NCBI GenBank assembly: GCA_031396205.1
Contig: JANNKH010000114.1
Coordinates: 15,434-79,433, forward strand
From: CAISIP01 sp031396205
Lineage (GTDB): Bacteria > Pseudomonadota > Gammaproteobacteria > Burkholderiales > Burkholderiaceae_C
Length of the DNA stretch: 64,000 nucleotides
Reading direction: 5' to 3'
Both the position numbers and the translations under genes were made by a program. Under the pieces are notes generated by a model that saw only the letters and a list, made by a program, of their open reading frames with translations, was not told the origin of the DNA and ran no database searches. Positions within the stretch are counted from its first letter, which is position 1. Each line of letters starts with the position of its first letter. Of the stretch, positions 17,407 to 25,783 are shown in pieces.

Positions 17407-18572
17407 GCATCATCGACAAGGCCATGGCCAAGAAAGGTGATGCTGCGGACCCGGAAGGCCTGTTACTAGGCGATAGGGCGATTGCCGTGCCCGCCGGCGC
17501 CGAAACGAACGACGCGACTGCATCGGCTCCGTCGGCCACGCCGCAGAATGCGACCCTGCCGCCTGCCGCCGCGCCTGCCACAACGGCGACGCAGCAAACT
17601 GCCGCCCGCGCCGAGCCACCGCCTGCGCACCCGGTTGTCCATGCAAGAGCGTCTGAAGCCGCGCCAGCCAAGGCGACGCAAGCCGTTGCGCCCGAGCCCG
17701 GTCGGGCCGAGCCGACGTTTCGGACCGTACCGGCTCCGCGCCCGGTGTTGGTTGTCGATGACTTGCGGGTCTCGTTTCCCAACCGCGATGGCGGCCGCTT
17801 TGAGGCGGTGCGCGGCGTGTCGTTCACGCTGGGCCGTGAGCGGCTGGGCATCGTCGGCGAATCCGGATCGGGTAAATCGCAGACCGGCCGCGCCATTCTC
17901 GGCCTGACGGCGCCGGAAGGGCGCGTCACGGCCAAGCGGCTGGAATTCCACGGCACCGACCTGCTGAACTGCTCGGCCGGTGAGCGGCGCGACTTGCGCG
18001 GCGGGCGCATCGCGATGGTGCTGCAGGACCCCAAGTTTTCGCTCAATCCGGTCATGACGATCGGCGCCCAGGTGGTGGAAACGCTGCGGGCACACAGTCG
18101 CATCTCGGCCCGGGACGCGCGCGACAAGGCAATGGAGGCGCTGGCAGCTGTGCAGATCGACCAGCCGGATCGCGTCTTCAAGCTGTATCCGCACGAAGTC
18201 TCCGGTGGCATGGGACAGCGCGCGATGATCGCGATGATGCTGATCGCCGACCCGGAATTGCTGATCGCCGACGAACCCACTTCGGCGCTGGACGTCACGG
18301 TGCAGCTACAGGTGCTGGCCATCCTGGACAAACTGGTGAGGGACCGCGGCATGGGCCTGATCTTCATCTCGCACGACCTGCGCCTGGTGTCGACCTTTTG
18401 CGACCGCATCCTGGTGATGTACGCCGGCAAGGTGGTCGAGGAGGTGTCATCGGGCGCGCTGGCCGATGCCAGGCATCCCTACACCCGCGGGCTGCTCAAT
18501 TGCCTGCCCAAACTGGCCGACGACCGGCATCCGCTGCCGACGCTGGACCGCAGGCCGGAGTGGGCATTGTGA
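17403..18572 (+). CDS. Peptide ABC transporter ATPase, DppD type, with long low-complexity N-tail
   Basis: The ATPase domain begins near residue 115 (VLVVDDLRVSFPNRDGG) and has Walker A GESGSGKSQ, signature VSGGMGQR, Walker B LLIADEPTSALD and the switch histidine in ISHDLRLV. The first 110 residues or so are an Ala/Pro/Thr-rich, apparently unstructured tail not normal for DppD. The C-terminus is short, ending RRPEWAL, and lacks the cysteine-containing extension found in many Dpp/Opp ATPases. It overlaps genes on both sides by four bases. It powers import together with the DppF-type partner. Confidence 0.9.
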   Translation: MSIIDKAMAKKGDAADPEGLLLGDRAIAVPAGAETNDATASAPSATPQNATLPPAAAPATTATQQTAARAEPPPAHPVVHARASEAAPAKATQAVAPEPGRAEPTFRTVPAPRPVLVVDDLRVSFPNRDGGRFEAVRGVSFTLGRERLGIVGESGSGKSQTGRAILGLTAPEGRVTAKRLEFHGTDLLNCSAGERRDLRGGRIAMVLQDPKFSLNPVMTIGAQVVETLRAHSRISARDARDKAMEALAAVQIDQPDRVFKLYPHEVSGGMGQRAMIAMMLIADPELLIADEPTSALDVTVQLQVLAILDKLVRDRGMGLIFISHDLRLVSTFCDRILVMYAGKVVEEVSSGALADARHPYTRGLLNCLPKLADDRHPLPTLDRRPEWAL

Positions 18573-19372
18573 ACATCGATCCCATGCTGGACCCGCACCC
18601 GCTGGAAGCGGTCGGGCTGGAGGCACAGCACCTGCGCGTGGTGTATGACGGATTCGTCGCGGTCGACGACACATCGCTGCGGGTCGCACCGGGCGAGAGT
18701 TTCGGTATCGTCGGCGAATCCGGTTCCGGCAAATCCACCGTGCTGCGCGCGATTTGTGGCCTGGCGCCCTTGGCCTCCGGATCGGTACAACTGATCGGCG
18801 GCAGCGGGCTGCACTTGCCCCCGCCGGGCAGCAAATCGTTTCGTCGATTGGTGCAGATGGTGTTCCAGGACCCATACGGTTCGCTGCATCCGCGCCAGAC
18901 CGTCGACCGTATCCTGGCCGAGCCGCTGGCCATCCACAGCATAGGGGATGCCGAAATGCGCATCGAACGCGCGCTGGACGAGGTCGGACTGGGCACCGGT
19001 TTCCGCTTTCGCTATCCGCACCAACTCTCTGGCGGCCAGCGCCAGCGCATCGCGATTGCGCGCGCGCTGATCCTCGAGCCGCAGATCATGCTGCTCGACG
19101 AACCGACCTCGGCGCTGGACGCATCGGTGCAAGCCGAAGTGCTGAACCTGCTCGAAGATCTGCGCCGCAAGCGGGGCCTGACCTTCATCATGGTCAGCCA
19201 CGACCTGGCCGTGGTGACCCACATGTGCGAGCAGTTGATGGTGATGCAGCGCGGCCAGACAGTGGAGTTGTTGTCCAGCGCCGATCTGGCGACCCACACG
19301 GTCCAGGAAGACTACACCCGCAGGCTGATGGAGGCCTCGGGCGGGTTCAACCGCGACGCTGTTGGCGCCTGA
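18569..19372 (+). CDS. Peptide ABC transporter ATPase, DppF type
   Basis: The start is GTG at 18569, overlapping the previous stop; an ATG five codons later is possible. The 267-residue ATPase has Walker A GESGSGKST, Q-loop in VFQDPYGSLHPRQ, signature LSGGQRQR, Walker B IMLLDEPTSALD and the switch histidine in VSHDLAVV. Family members pair with DppD as a heterodimer on the DppB/DppC permeases. The C-terminal extension is short. Confidence 0.92.
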   Translation: MNIDPMLDPHPLEAVGLEAQHLRVVYDGFVAVDDTSLRVAPGESFGIVGESGSGKSTVLRAICGLAPLASGSVQLIGGSGLHLPPPGSKSFRRLVQMVFQDPYGSLHPRQTVDRILAEPLAIHSIGDAEMRIERALDEVGLGTGFRFRYPHQLSGGQRQRIAIARALILEPQIMLLDEPTSALDASVQAEVLNLLEDLRRKRGLTFIMVSHDLAVVTHMCEQLMVMQRGQTVELLSSADLATHTVQEDYTRRLMEASGGFNRDAVGA

Positions 19373-19526
19373 GTCCGCGGGCGGTCGAGGCGCGGCACGC
19401 CTCTGGCGCACGGTGCTGGCGCCAATCCTTGTCGAGCCACCAGACAATTACCGCATGAGATGATTGCGCAACGACCACAGCCCAACCGCTGACCATCCGA
19501 TCAACCGACCACCAAAGAAGCGCACC

Positions 19527-20492
19527 ATGATCCACTGGGAAGCCCACGCCTGCCTGCCGCTGCATCCGCATGCCGACTTCGCACCGATCGCCCGCTTGCA
19601 TGCCGCCGGCGTGCATTACGTGTCGATCAACATCGGCATGGACATGAACCCGCTGGCGCAGGTGATGGCAGTCATCGCCGGGTTCCGCGCCGCCATTGCG
19701 GCGAGTCCCGACATCTATGTCCTGGCCGACACCGTGGCCGACATCACGCGCGCCAGGTCTGAGGGCAAGCTGGCGATCGGCTTCGATCTGGAGGGTGCGA
19801 TGCCGCTGCTCGACCAACCCGAGATGGTCGGGCTGTACCAGAGTCTGGGGGTACGCCAGATGCACCTGGCCTACAACCGCAACAACAGCGTCGCCGGCGG
19901 TTGCCATGACATCGTCCAGGGCCTGACACCGCTGGGCCACAAGATCGTCGCGGCCATCAATGCCGCCGGCGTGTTGATGGACTGCTCGCACACCGGCCGG
20001 CGCTGCAGCCTGGACATCATGGCGGCCTCCAGCGCACCGGTGATATTCAGCCATTCCAACCCGTTCGCACTGGTCGAGCACGGCCGCAACGTGACCGACG
20101 AGCAGATCAAGGCCAGCGCGGCAACCGGGGGCGTCATCTGCGTCTCGGGTGTCTCTATCTTCCTCGGTACCCGCGAACCGGGCGCCGATGATGTGGCCCG
20201 CCACGCCGCCTATGTGGCAGACCTGGTCGGCGTTGAACACGCCGGCATCGGACTGGATATCAGCTTTAGCCAGCCCGAACTCGACGACACTCCGCCCGGT
20301 GCTCACGACCCCACTTACTGGTGGCCCAAGGCGGCCGGTTATGACCGTGCAATTACGCGTTCAAGCTATCCGCCAATCGAGAGCTGGCGCGAGTTGCCGG
20401 CGGCGCTGCAGCGCACCGGCATGACAGCCGATGAAGCGGCGCTGGTCATGGGCGGCAACATGATGCGGGTGGCGGGGCAGGTTTGGCGCTAA
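19527..20492 (+). CDS. Membrane dipeptidase (peptidase family M19)
   Basis: The 321-residue protein begins MIHWEAHACLPLHPHADFAP. The frame opens further upstream, but the ATG at 19527 has AAAGAAG before it and starts the family sequence. Metal-ligand regions of M19 enzymes are visible: the N-terminal histidines, IGFDLEGAMP (glutamate), MDCSHTGRR and IFSHSNP (histidines). Family members cleave dipeptides, including D-residue ones, with a binuclear zinc site. Its place at the end of the peptide-importer operon suggests it splits the imported dipeptide in the cytoplasm, as no signal peptide is present. Confidence 0.9.
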   Translation: MIHWEAHACLPLHPHADFAPIARLHAAGVHYVSINIGMDMNPLAQVMAVIAGFRAAIAASPDIYVLADTVADITRARSEGKLAIGFDLEGAMPLLDQPEMVGLYQSLGVRQMHLAYNRNNSVAGGCHDIVQGLTPLGHKIVAAINAAGVLMDCSHTGRRCSLDIMAASSAPVIFSHSNPFALVEHGRNVTDEQIKASAATGGVICVSGVSIFLGTREPGADDVARHAAYVADLVGVEHAGIGLDISFSQPELDDTPPGAHDPTYWWPKAAGYDRAITRSSYPPIESWRELPAALQRTGMTADEAALVMGGNMMRVAGQVWR

Positions 20493-20541
20493 ATGCGCGA
20501 CCGCCCCCGCGGTGCGGCCGTTGAACGCCACGAACTGACGA

Positions 20542-20559
20542 CCACCAGCACCGTGGTGG
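20542..20559. terminator. Weak hairpin between convergent genes
   Basis: CCACCA and TGGTGG pair around a six-base loop, between the stop of the dipeptidase gene and the stop of the PEP-CTERM gene. There is no T-run on either side. A terminator role is only suggested by position. Confidence 0.2.
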
Positions 20560-20571
20560 CCCTTCGATCGA

Positions 20572-21336
20572 TCAGCGCTGGCGCGACGACGACCGGCGGA
20601 CCAGGGAGCCGACCGTCATGAGACCGGCCAGCAACATGGCATAGGTTTCCGGCTCCGGCACCGGCGCCATGACGGCGAACGCCACGTTGTCGTAGAAGGT
20701 GCCCGATGCGATGTCATTGGTCGCCGTGGCGGCAAAACCGAACTGAAACAACTGCCCGACAAGCGGGGCATCGACCGCCAGTGAAACCGAGTAGCGATTC
20801 CAATCCGACGAGATCACGGCCATATCCAGCGGAACGTAATTGGTGGTTGCAAAACCGGCGCTGGGATTGAGCGTCTTGATGAATGCGAACGCGGTTGAGG
20901 CGCCTGTGAGGTCACCGTGCTTGGCGTCGAACTGGAAATTCCATGTTTTCCCGACGTCTGCTGCGCCGATGGACTGCTCCTGGAACACCAGGGCCTCGAC
21001 TTTCTTGCCGGTCGTCTGAGCAGCGCGGTTGTTGTAGTCGCTATAGACGACCAGTTGCTGGTTTCCTTGCGCCGCCCCGCCCTGTGCGCTGGCGATTGAA
21101 CTGAAACCCGGAGTGCCGTTGGGCGCAGCGAACACACCATACCCACCGACATAACTTCCGTCCGGGTTGAATACATTGCCAAAAATTTTCCAGCCGTCGT
21201 CGCCCAAGGCGGTCGGGCTGGCCTGGGCCAGGGTCTCGAAATTCTGGCTGTAGGCCGACAGGGCAGCGTGGCTCGACAGCGAGGTGGTCAGCAAGAGGGC
21301 GAGCGCCGCCAAAGGTGCACCGTTGTGCAATTTCAT
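20572..21336 (-). CDS. PEP-CTERM sorting-domain exported protein
   Basis: The 254-residue protein starts MKLHNGAPLAALALLLTTSL, with AAGGAG upstream of the ATG at 21336, and has a signal peptide. The body is a beta-rich, Asn/Gly-rich domain (residues about 30-220) with no catalytic motif that I recognise. It ends VPEPETYAMLLAGLMTVGSL plus an arginine-rich tail: the PEP motif, membrane helix and basic tail processed by exosortases. It is expected at the cell surface or in the matrix. The needed exosortase is not in the window. A LacI-type palindrome lies about 75 bases upstream. Confidence 0.88.
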   Translation of the reverse strand: MKLHNGAPLAALALLLTTSLSSHAALSAYSQNFETLAQASPTALGDDGWKIFGNVFNPDGSYVGGYGVFAAPNGTPGFSSIASAQGGAAQGNQQLVVYSDYNNRAAQTTGKKVEALVFQEQSIGAADVGKTWNFQFDAKHGDLTGASTAFAFIKTLNPSAGFATTNYVPLDMAVISSDWNRYSVSLAVDAPLVGQLFQFGFAATATNDIASGTFYDNVAFAVMAPVPEPETYAMLLAGLMTVGSLVRRSSSRQR

Positions 21337-21824
21337 GATGATGTCTCCTTGAGTCAAAAGGTTGAGCAGGCGGTCTGAAGCCACAGCCCCTGATTTCTGA
21401 AAGGGCTTTCTGAAAGCGCTTTCAGATTGCACAACTAGTCTATCCGCGTTTGCCGGGTATGGCAACCTGTGAACCCTAGGGGGAAACCCTAGGAAGCTGT
21501 CGGGCTTTGGGCGCTGAAAGTGTGCACCGACACCCCAGCGAGGACGTTTTTTTGCCGGATTTGCAGTCCCATGGCCCTGCTATGGAACAAAAAGACGATG
21601 TGCTCTACGAGCGACGTAGCCAAATATGAACCGCTGCAGTCGGCTCGCAGCCGGCGACTCCCAAGCCCGACAGGCCAACGGTCATCGCGCCGGAACGAAC
21701 TGCCATCCACTCCCGTACGGGAAAACTTAGCGATCGAACGACGCCAGGCCTGGCGCGGCGCGTATGGGCTCCCTCCGGCCAAACTGTGCCGACCACAACA
21801 GCGTGTGGCAGGCGAAAATGAACC
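21337..21824. other. 488-base gap; contains an operator-like palindrome, no gene
   Basis: Between the starts of the PEP-CTERM gene and the divergent acetyltransferase gene. The only structure seen is the palindrome and direct repeat at 21394-21425. Open frames crossing it on the minus strand have no recognisable content. Confidence 0.5.
21394..21425 (-). promoter_or_regulatory. LacI-family-like operator with adjacent direct repeat
   Basis: A perfect 16-base palindrome CTGAAAGCGCTTTCAG (21410-21425) has the central CG and the arms of LacI/CRE-type operators. TTTCTGAAAG occurs twice next to it (21394-21403 and 21407-21416), spaced 13 bases. It lies upstream of the PEP-CTERM gene. No LacI-family gene is in the window. 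Confidence 0.55.
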
Positions 21825-22283
21825 ATGCTGGCTTTCCCCGACATCCGCCTGGCGACGTCTGCGCAAGCGCGGGATATCGCGCGCATGTCGCGCGATTGCA
21901 TCGAGCATGGACTGGGCTGGAGCTGGACCGTGCCGCGGGTGACCCATGCCCTGCGCGACCCGGCCACCAATGTGGTGGTCGCATGCAAGTGCGGGCTACT
22001 GCTGGGCTTCGGCGTCATGCAGTACCGCGACAACAGCGCGCATCTGGCACTGTTGGCCGTGCAGCCCGTCATGCGCCACCAGGGTTTGGGCAGGCAGCTG
22101 GTGGACTGGCTGGAGCGGTCGGCCCGGATAGCCGGCATCAGCACCATCGGGCTGGAATGCCGGGCCGACAACCGCAACGCGATTGCGTTCTACCAGCGGC
22201 TGGGATATCGCCAGGTCGGCAGCAGCGTCGGTTATTACGACGGCCGCATCGATGCGGCACGGCTGGAAAAGTCCCTGACCTGA
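21825..22283 (+). CDS. GNAT family N-acetyltransferase
   Basis: The 152-residue protein has GNAT motifs in order: LLGFGVMQYRDNSAHLALLA, the acetyl-CoA pyrophosphate loop VMRHQGLGRQLVDWLE (Q/R-x-x-G-x-G/A pattern) and the C-terminal ECRADNRNAIAFYQRLGYRQ. It transfers an acetyl group from acetyl-CoA to an amine. The substrate is unknown, and it has no obvious partner gene. Confidence 0.9.
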   Translation: MLAFPDIRLATSAQARDIARMSRDCIEHGLGWSWTVPRVTHALRDPATNVVVACKCGLLLGFGVMQYRDNSAHLALLAVQPVMRHQGLGRQLVDWLERSARIAGISTIGLECRADNRNAIAFYQRLGYRQVGSSVGYYDGRIDAARLEKSLT

Positions 22284-22388
22284 CCGGCGGTACCGGCCGC
22301 TTCGGTCAACCGGGTTCGTCGACGCCGGGGCATGCCCATCGCGAATGCGGACCGGCCACGGGCATTGCGACTGGACACGGGCATTCCA

Positions 22389-23306
22389 TCAGCGGCCCCG
22401 GTTGCTGCGCGACTGTTCCCGCGCCAGTTCGATGAACTCGGTCACCACCGGCCGGATGCGCGAGCCGCGCCGCCATACCAGGCCGACATCGATGCTGGGC
22501 ACGGCGTCACGCAGGCTGCGCACCTCGATGTGTGTCGCGTCCAGCGTCCAGGGGCGGTACAGGAAGTCGGGCAGGACGGTGATGCCCGCGCCCATGCCGA
22601 CCAGGGACCGCACTGCCTCCAGCGAAGAGGTGCGCATCAGCACCTGCGGATGCAGGCCGTGGCGCGCCCACAGTGCATTGAGCACGCTCTCGACCCGGTC
22701 CGCTTCGAGCACGATCTGCGGATGGCTGGCGCATTCGGCCAGCGTCAGTTCCGGCCCTTGCGCCATCGGGTGGTTCGACGCCATCCAGACCCGGTTCGGT
22801 GAGCTGGTCAATTCCTCGACCACCAGCGCCTGCGGGTCCCCCAATGCGTTGGACACCATGATGGCCAGGTCCACCTCGCCATTGATCAGCAGATGCTCCA
22901 GAAACTGGGGCGAGTCCTCCACCACCGAAATATTGACCGACGGATGCGAGCGCTGGAATCGGGCGAACAGGTCGGCCAAGTAGTAGCCGGCCACCAGACT
23001 GGTCACGCCCAGCGTCAGGTTGCCGCTCAGGGCTTCCACCTTGCCGCGTGTCACCTGGGCCGCTTCGGCAGCGGCCGCCAGCACCTTGCGCGCGCTGGCC
23101 TGGAAGCGGTAGCCCTCCTGCGTCAACACCATGCCCCTGGAGGTGCGCTCGAATAGCCGCACGCCCAGCGACTCCTCCAGTTCCTGCACGCTTTTGGTGA
23201 CCGCCGACTGCGCGATATTGATCATCCGGGCAGCCCCGGCCACCGAGGTCGTCTCGGACACCGCGAGGAAATAGCGGAACTGCTTGAGCGTGATATGGCG
23301 CTGCAT
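22389..23306 (-). CDS. LysR-family transcriptional regulator
   Basis: The 305-residue protein has an N-terminal winged helix (KQFRYFLAVSETTSVAGAAR through IAQSAVTKSVQELEESLG) and a two-lobe effector domain (GNLTLGVTSLVAGYYLADLF onward). It is divergently transcribed from the polyamine-type ABC operon at 23495, the usual LysR layout. It therefore probably controls that operon from the shared 188-base gap, which holds a 7-5-7 dyad. The effector may be a polyamine or a breakdown product, by inference from context. Confidence 0.92.
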   Translation of the reverse strand: MQRHITLKQFRYFLAVSETTSVAGAARMINIAQSAVTKSVQELEESLGVRLFERTSRGMVLTQEGYRFQASARKVLAAAAEAAQVTRGKVEALSGNLTLGVTSLVAGYYLADLFARFQRSHPSVNISVVEDSPQFLEHLLINGEVDLAIMVSNALGDPQALVVEELTSSPNRVWMASNHPMAQGPELTLAECASHPQIVLEADRVESVLNALWARHGLHPQVLMRTSSLEAVRSLVGMGAGITVLPDFLYRPWTLDATHIEVRSLRDAVPSIDVGLVWRRGSRIRPVVTEFIELAREQSRSNRGR

Positions 23307-23353
23307 CGGTCTGGGCTTGTCCGGCTATCGAAAAATATTCGGGTTTTCCCTGA

Positions 23354-23372
23354 CTATCTATTAACTAGATAG
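23354..23372. promoter_or_regulatory. LysR-box candidate in divergent gap
   Basis: CTATCTATTAACTAGATAG is a perfect 7-base inverted repeat around a 5-base centre and contains a T-N11-A core. It lies between the LysR start (23306) and the binding-protein start (23495). This fits a LysR-type primary binding site. Confidence 0.55.
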
Positions 23373-23494
23373 AGAGGGCATCGAATATTGAACTTCCCGC
23401 CATTGACCGTCAAGCCTATATTGGCGGCCACCCGGCGCGTTCGGCACAAGGGAGAGCCCCGCCGGACTTCAATCAACCCCAACGGAGTGCAACG

Positions 23495-24655
23495 ATGAAA
23501 TTCCTGAAACTTGCGACGATCGCGATCGGTATCGCGGCTTTTGGCAGCGCCAGCCTGGCGCAAAAAGCCCTGCAAAAACTGGGCAAAGGTGAGGGCCAGG
23601 TCGATATCGTGGCCTGGGCGGGCTACATCGAGCGCGGTGCCACCGACAAGGCCTTCGATTGGGTGACCGATTTCGAGAAAGCCAGTGGCTGCAAGGTCAA
23701 CGTCAAGACCGCCGGCACCTCCGACGAGATGGTGGCGCTGATGAACGAAGGCGGCTTCGACCTGGTGACGGCATCGGGCGATGCCAGCACCCGACTGATC
23801 CGCGGCAAGCGGGTCCAACCCATCAACGTGGGCCTGATTCCCAGCTACAAGAACGTCGATCAGCGGTTGCAAAAAGCGCCGTGGCATTTCGAGAACAACG
23901 CCCATTATGGTGTGCCGTACCAATGGGGCTGGAACATCCTGATGTACAACACCAAGGTTTTTGGCGACAAGAAACCCACCAGTTGGAGCGTGGTGTTCGA
24001 AGAGCAGACTCTTCCGGACGGCAAGAGCAACAAGGGCCGGGTACAGGCCTTTGACGGCGCCATTCACATTGCCGACGCCGCGCTGTACCTGATGAAGAAG
24101 AATCCTGCGCTGGGCATCAAGGACCCCTACGAACTCAACGAGGCCCAATATAAGGCCGCGCTGGATCTGCTGCGCGGCCAGCGCAAACTGGTCGGCAAAT
24201 ACTGGCACGACGCGTTTGTGCAGATCGACGACTTCACTAACGAAGGCGTCGTCGCCTCGGGTAGCTGGCAATTCCAGGCCAACATCCTGGGATCCAAAAA
24301 AGTGCCTGTCGCAACCGTCGTGCCGGTCGAGGGTGCCACTGGCTGGGCCGACTCGACCATGATGCATGCCGAGGCCAAGCATCCGAACTGCGCCTATATG
24401 TGGCTGGAACATTCGCTCAATCCCAAGCTGCAGGGTGACCTGTCGGCCTGGTTTGGCTCCGTGCCGGCCGTGCCCGCGGCCTGCAAGGGCAACAAGCTGC
24501 TGGGTGATGCCGGCTGCGACCGCCAGGGCTTCAAGGACTTCGAGCGCATCTCGTTCTGGAAGACACCGACCAGCCAGTGCAAGACCCAGGACAACAAGTG
24601 TGTGCCTTACCACAAGTGGGCCTCTGACTACATCGCGATCCTTGGCGGGCGCTGA
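23495..24655 (+). CDS. Polyamine-type ABC transporter substrate-binding protein (YdcS-like)
   Basis: The 386-residue protein has a signal peptide (MKFLKLATIAIGIAAFGSAS, cut near LAQ). The PotD/YdcS-type binding fold includes VDIVAWAGYIERGATDKAFD, NEGGFDLVTASGDASTRLI, and YGVPYQWGWNILMYNTKVFG. The permeases, the ATPase and an aminobutyraldehyde dehydrogenase follow, so the ligand is probably putrescine, spermidine or a related amine. It resembles the YdcSTUV-YdcW group of enteric bacteria. Confidence 0.9.
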   Translation: MKFLKLATIAIGIAAFGSASLAQKALQKLGKGEGQVDIVAWAGYIERGATDKAFDWVTDFEKASGCKVNVKTAGTSDEMVALMNEGGFDLVTASGDASTRLIRGKRVQPINVGLIPSYKNVDQRLQKAPWHFENNAHYGVPYQWGWNILMYNTKVFGDKKPTSWSVVFEEQTLPDGKSNKGRVQAFDGAIHIADAALYLMKKNPALGIKDPYELNEAQYKAALDLLRGQRKLVGKYWHDAFVQIDDFTNEGVVASGSWQFQANILGSKKVPVATVVPVEGATGWADSTMMHAEAKHPNCAYMWLEHSLNPKLQGDLSAWFGSVPAVPAACKGNKLLGDAGCDRQGFKDFERISFWKTPTSQCKTQDNKCVPYHKWASDYIAILGGR

Positions 24656-24736
24656 GGCCGGCTGGCTGGCGGAGCCCGGGTCAGCCAGCCCCGCGTTCCA
24701 GAAGGTGGCTCCGAGGTCGCACGACAAGGCCGTTCG

Positions 24737-25783
24737 ATGACCGCAGCCGTCGCCCTGCACGCGGTATCGTGCCTGTTTCGATCCGGTAACAAAAAGTCGG
24801 TGCTGGCGGTCGATCGGGTCTCGCTGGAGGTCGAACCGGGTGAGTTCTTTACCTTGCTGGGACCATCGGGGTCGGGCAAGACCACCTGCCTGCGCATGAT
24901 CGGCGGCTTCACGCTGCCCACCAGCGGCAGCATCACCATCGACGGCGCCGACATGAGCCGCCACCCGCCCTACGCGCGTCCGGTCAACACGGTGTTCCAG
25001 GACTATGCGCTGTTTCCGCACATGTCGATTCTGGACAACGTCGCCTATGCGCTGATGGTGCGCGGCGTCGATCGCACCCAGCGCGAGCGGCGCGCCCACG
25101 CATTGCTGGAGACCGTTCAATTGCCCGATGTAGCGCAGCGCAAGCCGGTCCAGCTATCGGGCGGGCAACGCCAGCGGGTGGCGCTGGCCAGGGCCTTGAT
25201 CAGCGAGCCCAAGGTGCTGCTGCTCGACGAGCCGCTCGGTGCGTTGGACCTCAAGCTGCGCGAGCAATTGCAAAGTGAACTCAAGAGCCTGCAGCGCAAA
25301 CTGGGCATCACCTTCATCTTCGTCACGCATGACCAGCATGAGGCCTTGTCGATGAGCGACCGCATCGGCGTGTTCAACAACGGGCGCATCGAGCAGATCG
25401 CATCAGCCGCCGATCTGTACAACCGGCCAAAGACCCGCTTCGTGGCGGAGTTTGTTGGCGCCACCAATGTGCTGCGGGGCCCTCATGCGCTGAGATTCGG
25501 CACGGCGCCCGCGATCATGATCCGGCCCGAGCAGATCACGCTGCAGTGGGGCACCGAGCCCACCGATCGTGTGGCCGTGCGCGCCAGCGGGGTGGTGCAG
25601 GAGGTGCAGTTCTTCGGCTCGTTCTCGCGCGTGCGGGTGCAGTTGCCGCACGACGGTGCGGTATTGCAGGTCGACGTGCCGGTGCGGGGCAACCCGCGCA
25701 TGGCGCAGGTCGGCGATGCGGCCCATCTGTCCTGGGCCGATGCGGCGATCCACCCGATCAACGACGATCCGACGCCGCCATGA
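24737..25783 (+). CDS. Polyamine-type ABC transporter ATPase (PotA/YdcT-like)
   Basis: The 348-residue ATPase starts MTAAVALHAVSCLFRSGNKK. It has Walker A GPSGSGKTT, Q-loop VFQDYALFPHMS, signature LSGGQRQR, Walker B VLLLDEPLGALD, switch histidine in VTHDQHEA, and a C-terminal TOBE-like regulatory domain (about residues 240-340, with MIRPEQITL). This domain order marks the spermidine/putrescine-type importers. Its stop overlaps the first permease start (ATGA). Confidence 0.92.
   Translation: MTAAVALHAVSCLFRSGNKKSVLAVDRVSLEVEPGEFFTLLGPSGSGKTTCLRMIGGFTLPTSGSITIDGADMSRHPPYARPVNTVFQDYALFPHMSILDNVAYALMVRGVDRTQRERRAHALLETVQLPDVAQRKPVQLSGGQRQRVALARALISEPKVLLLDEPLGALDLKLREQLQSELKSLQRKLGITFIFVTHDQHEALSMSDRIGVFNNGRIEQIASAADLYNRPKTRFVAEFVGATNVLRGPHALRFGTAPAIMIRPEQITLQWGTEPTDRVAVRASGVVQEVQFFGSFSRVRVQLPHDGAVLQVDVPVRGNPRMAQVGDAAHLSWADAAIHPINDDPTPP

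Noticed and set aside
23354..25120. A 588-codon minus-strand frame across the polyamine binding-protein gene.
   Set aside because: No motif; the plus-strand gene has a signal peptide and full binding-protein sequence.
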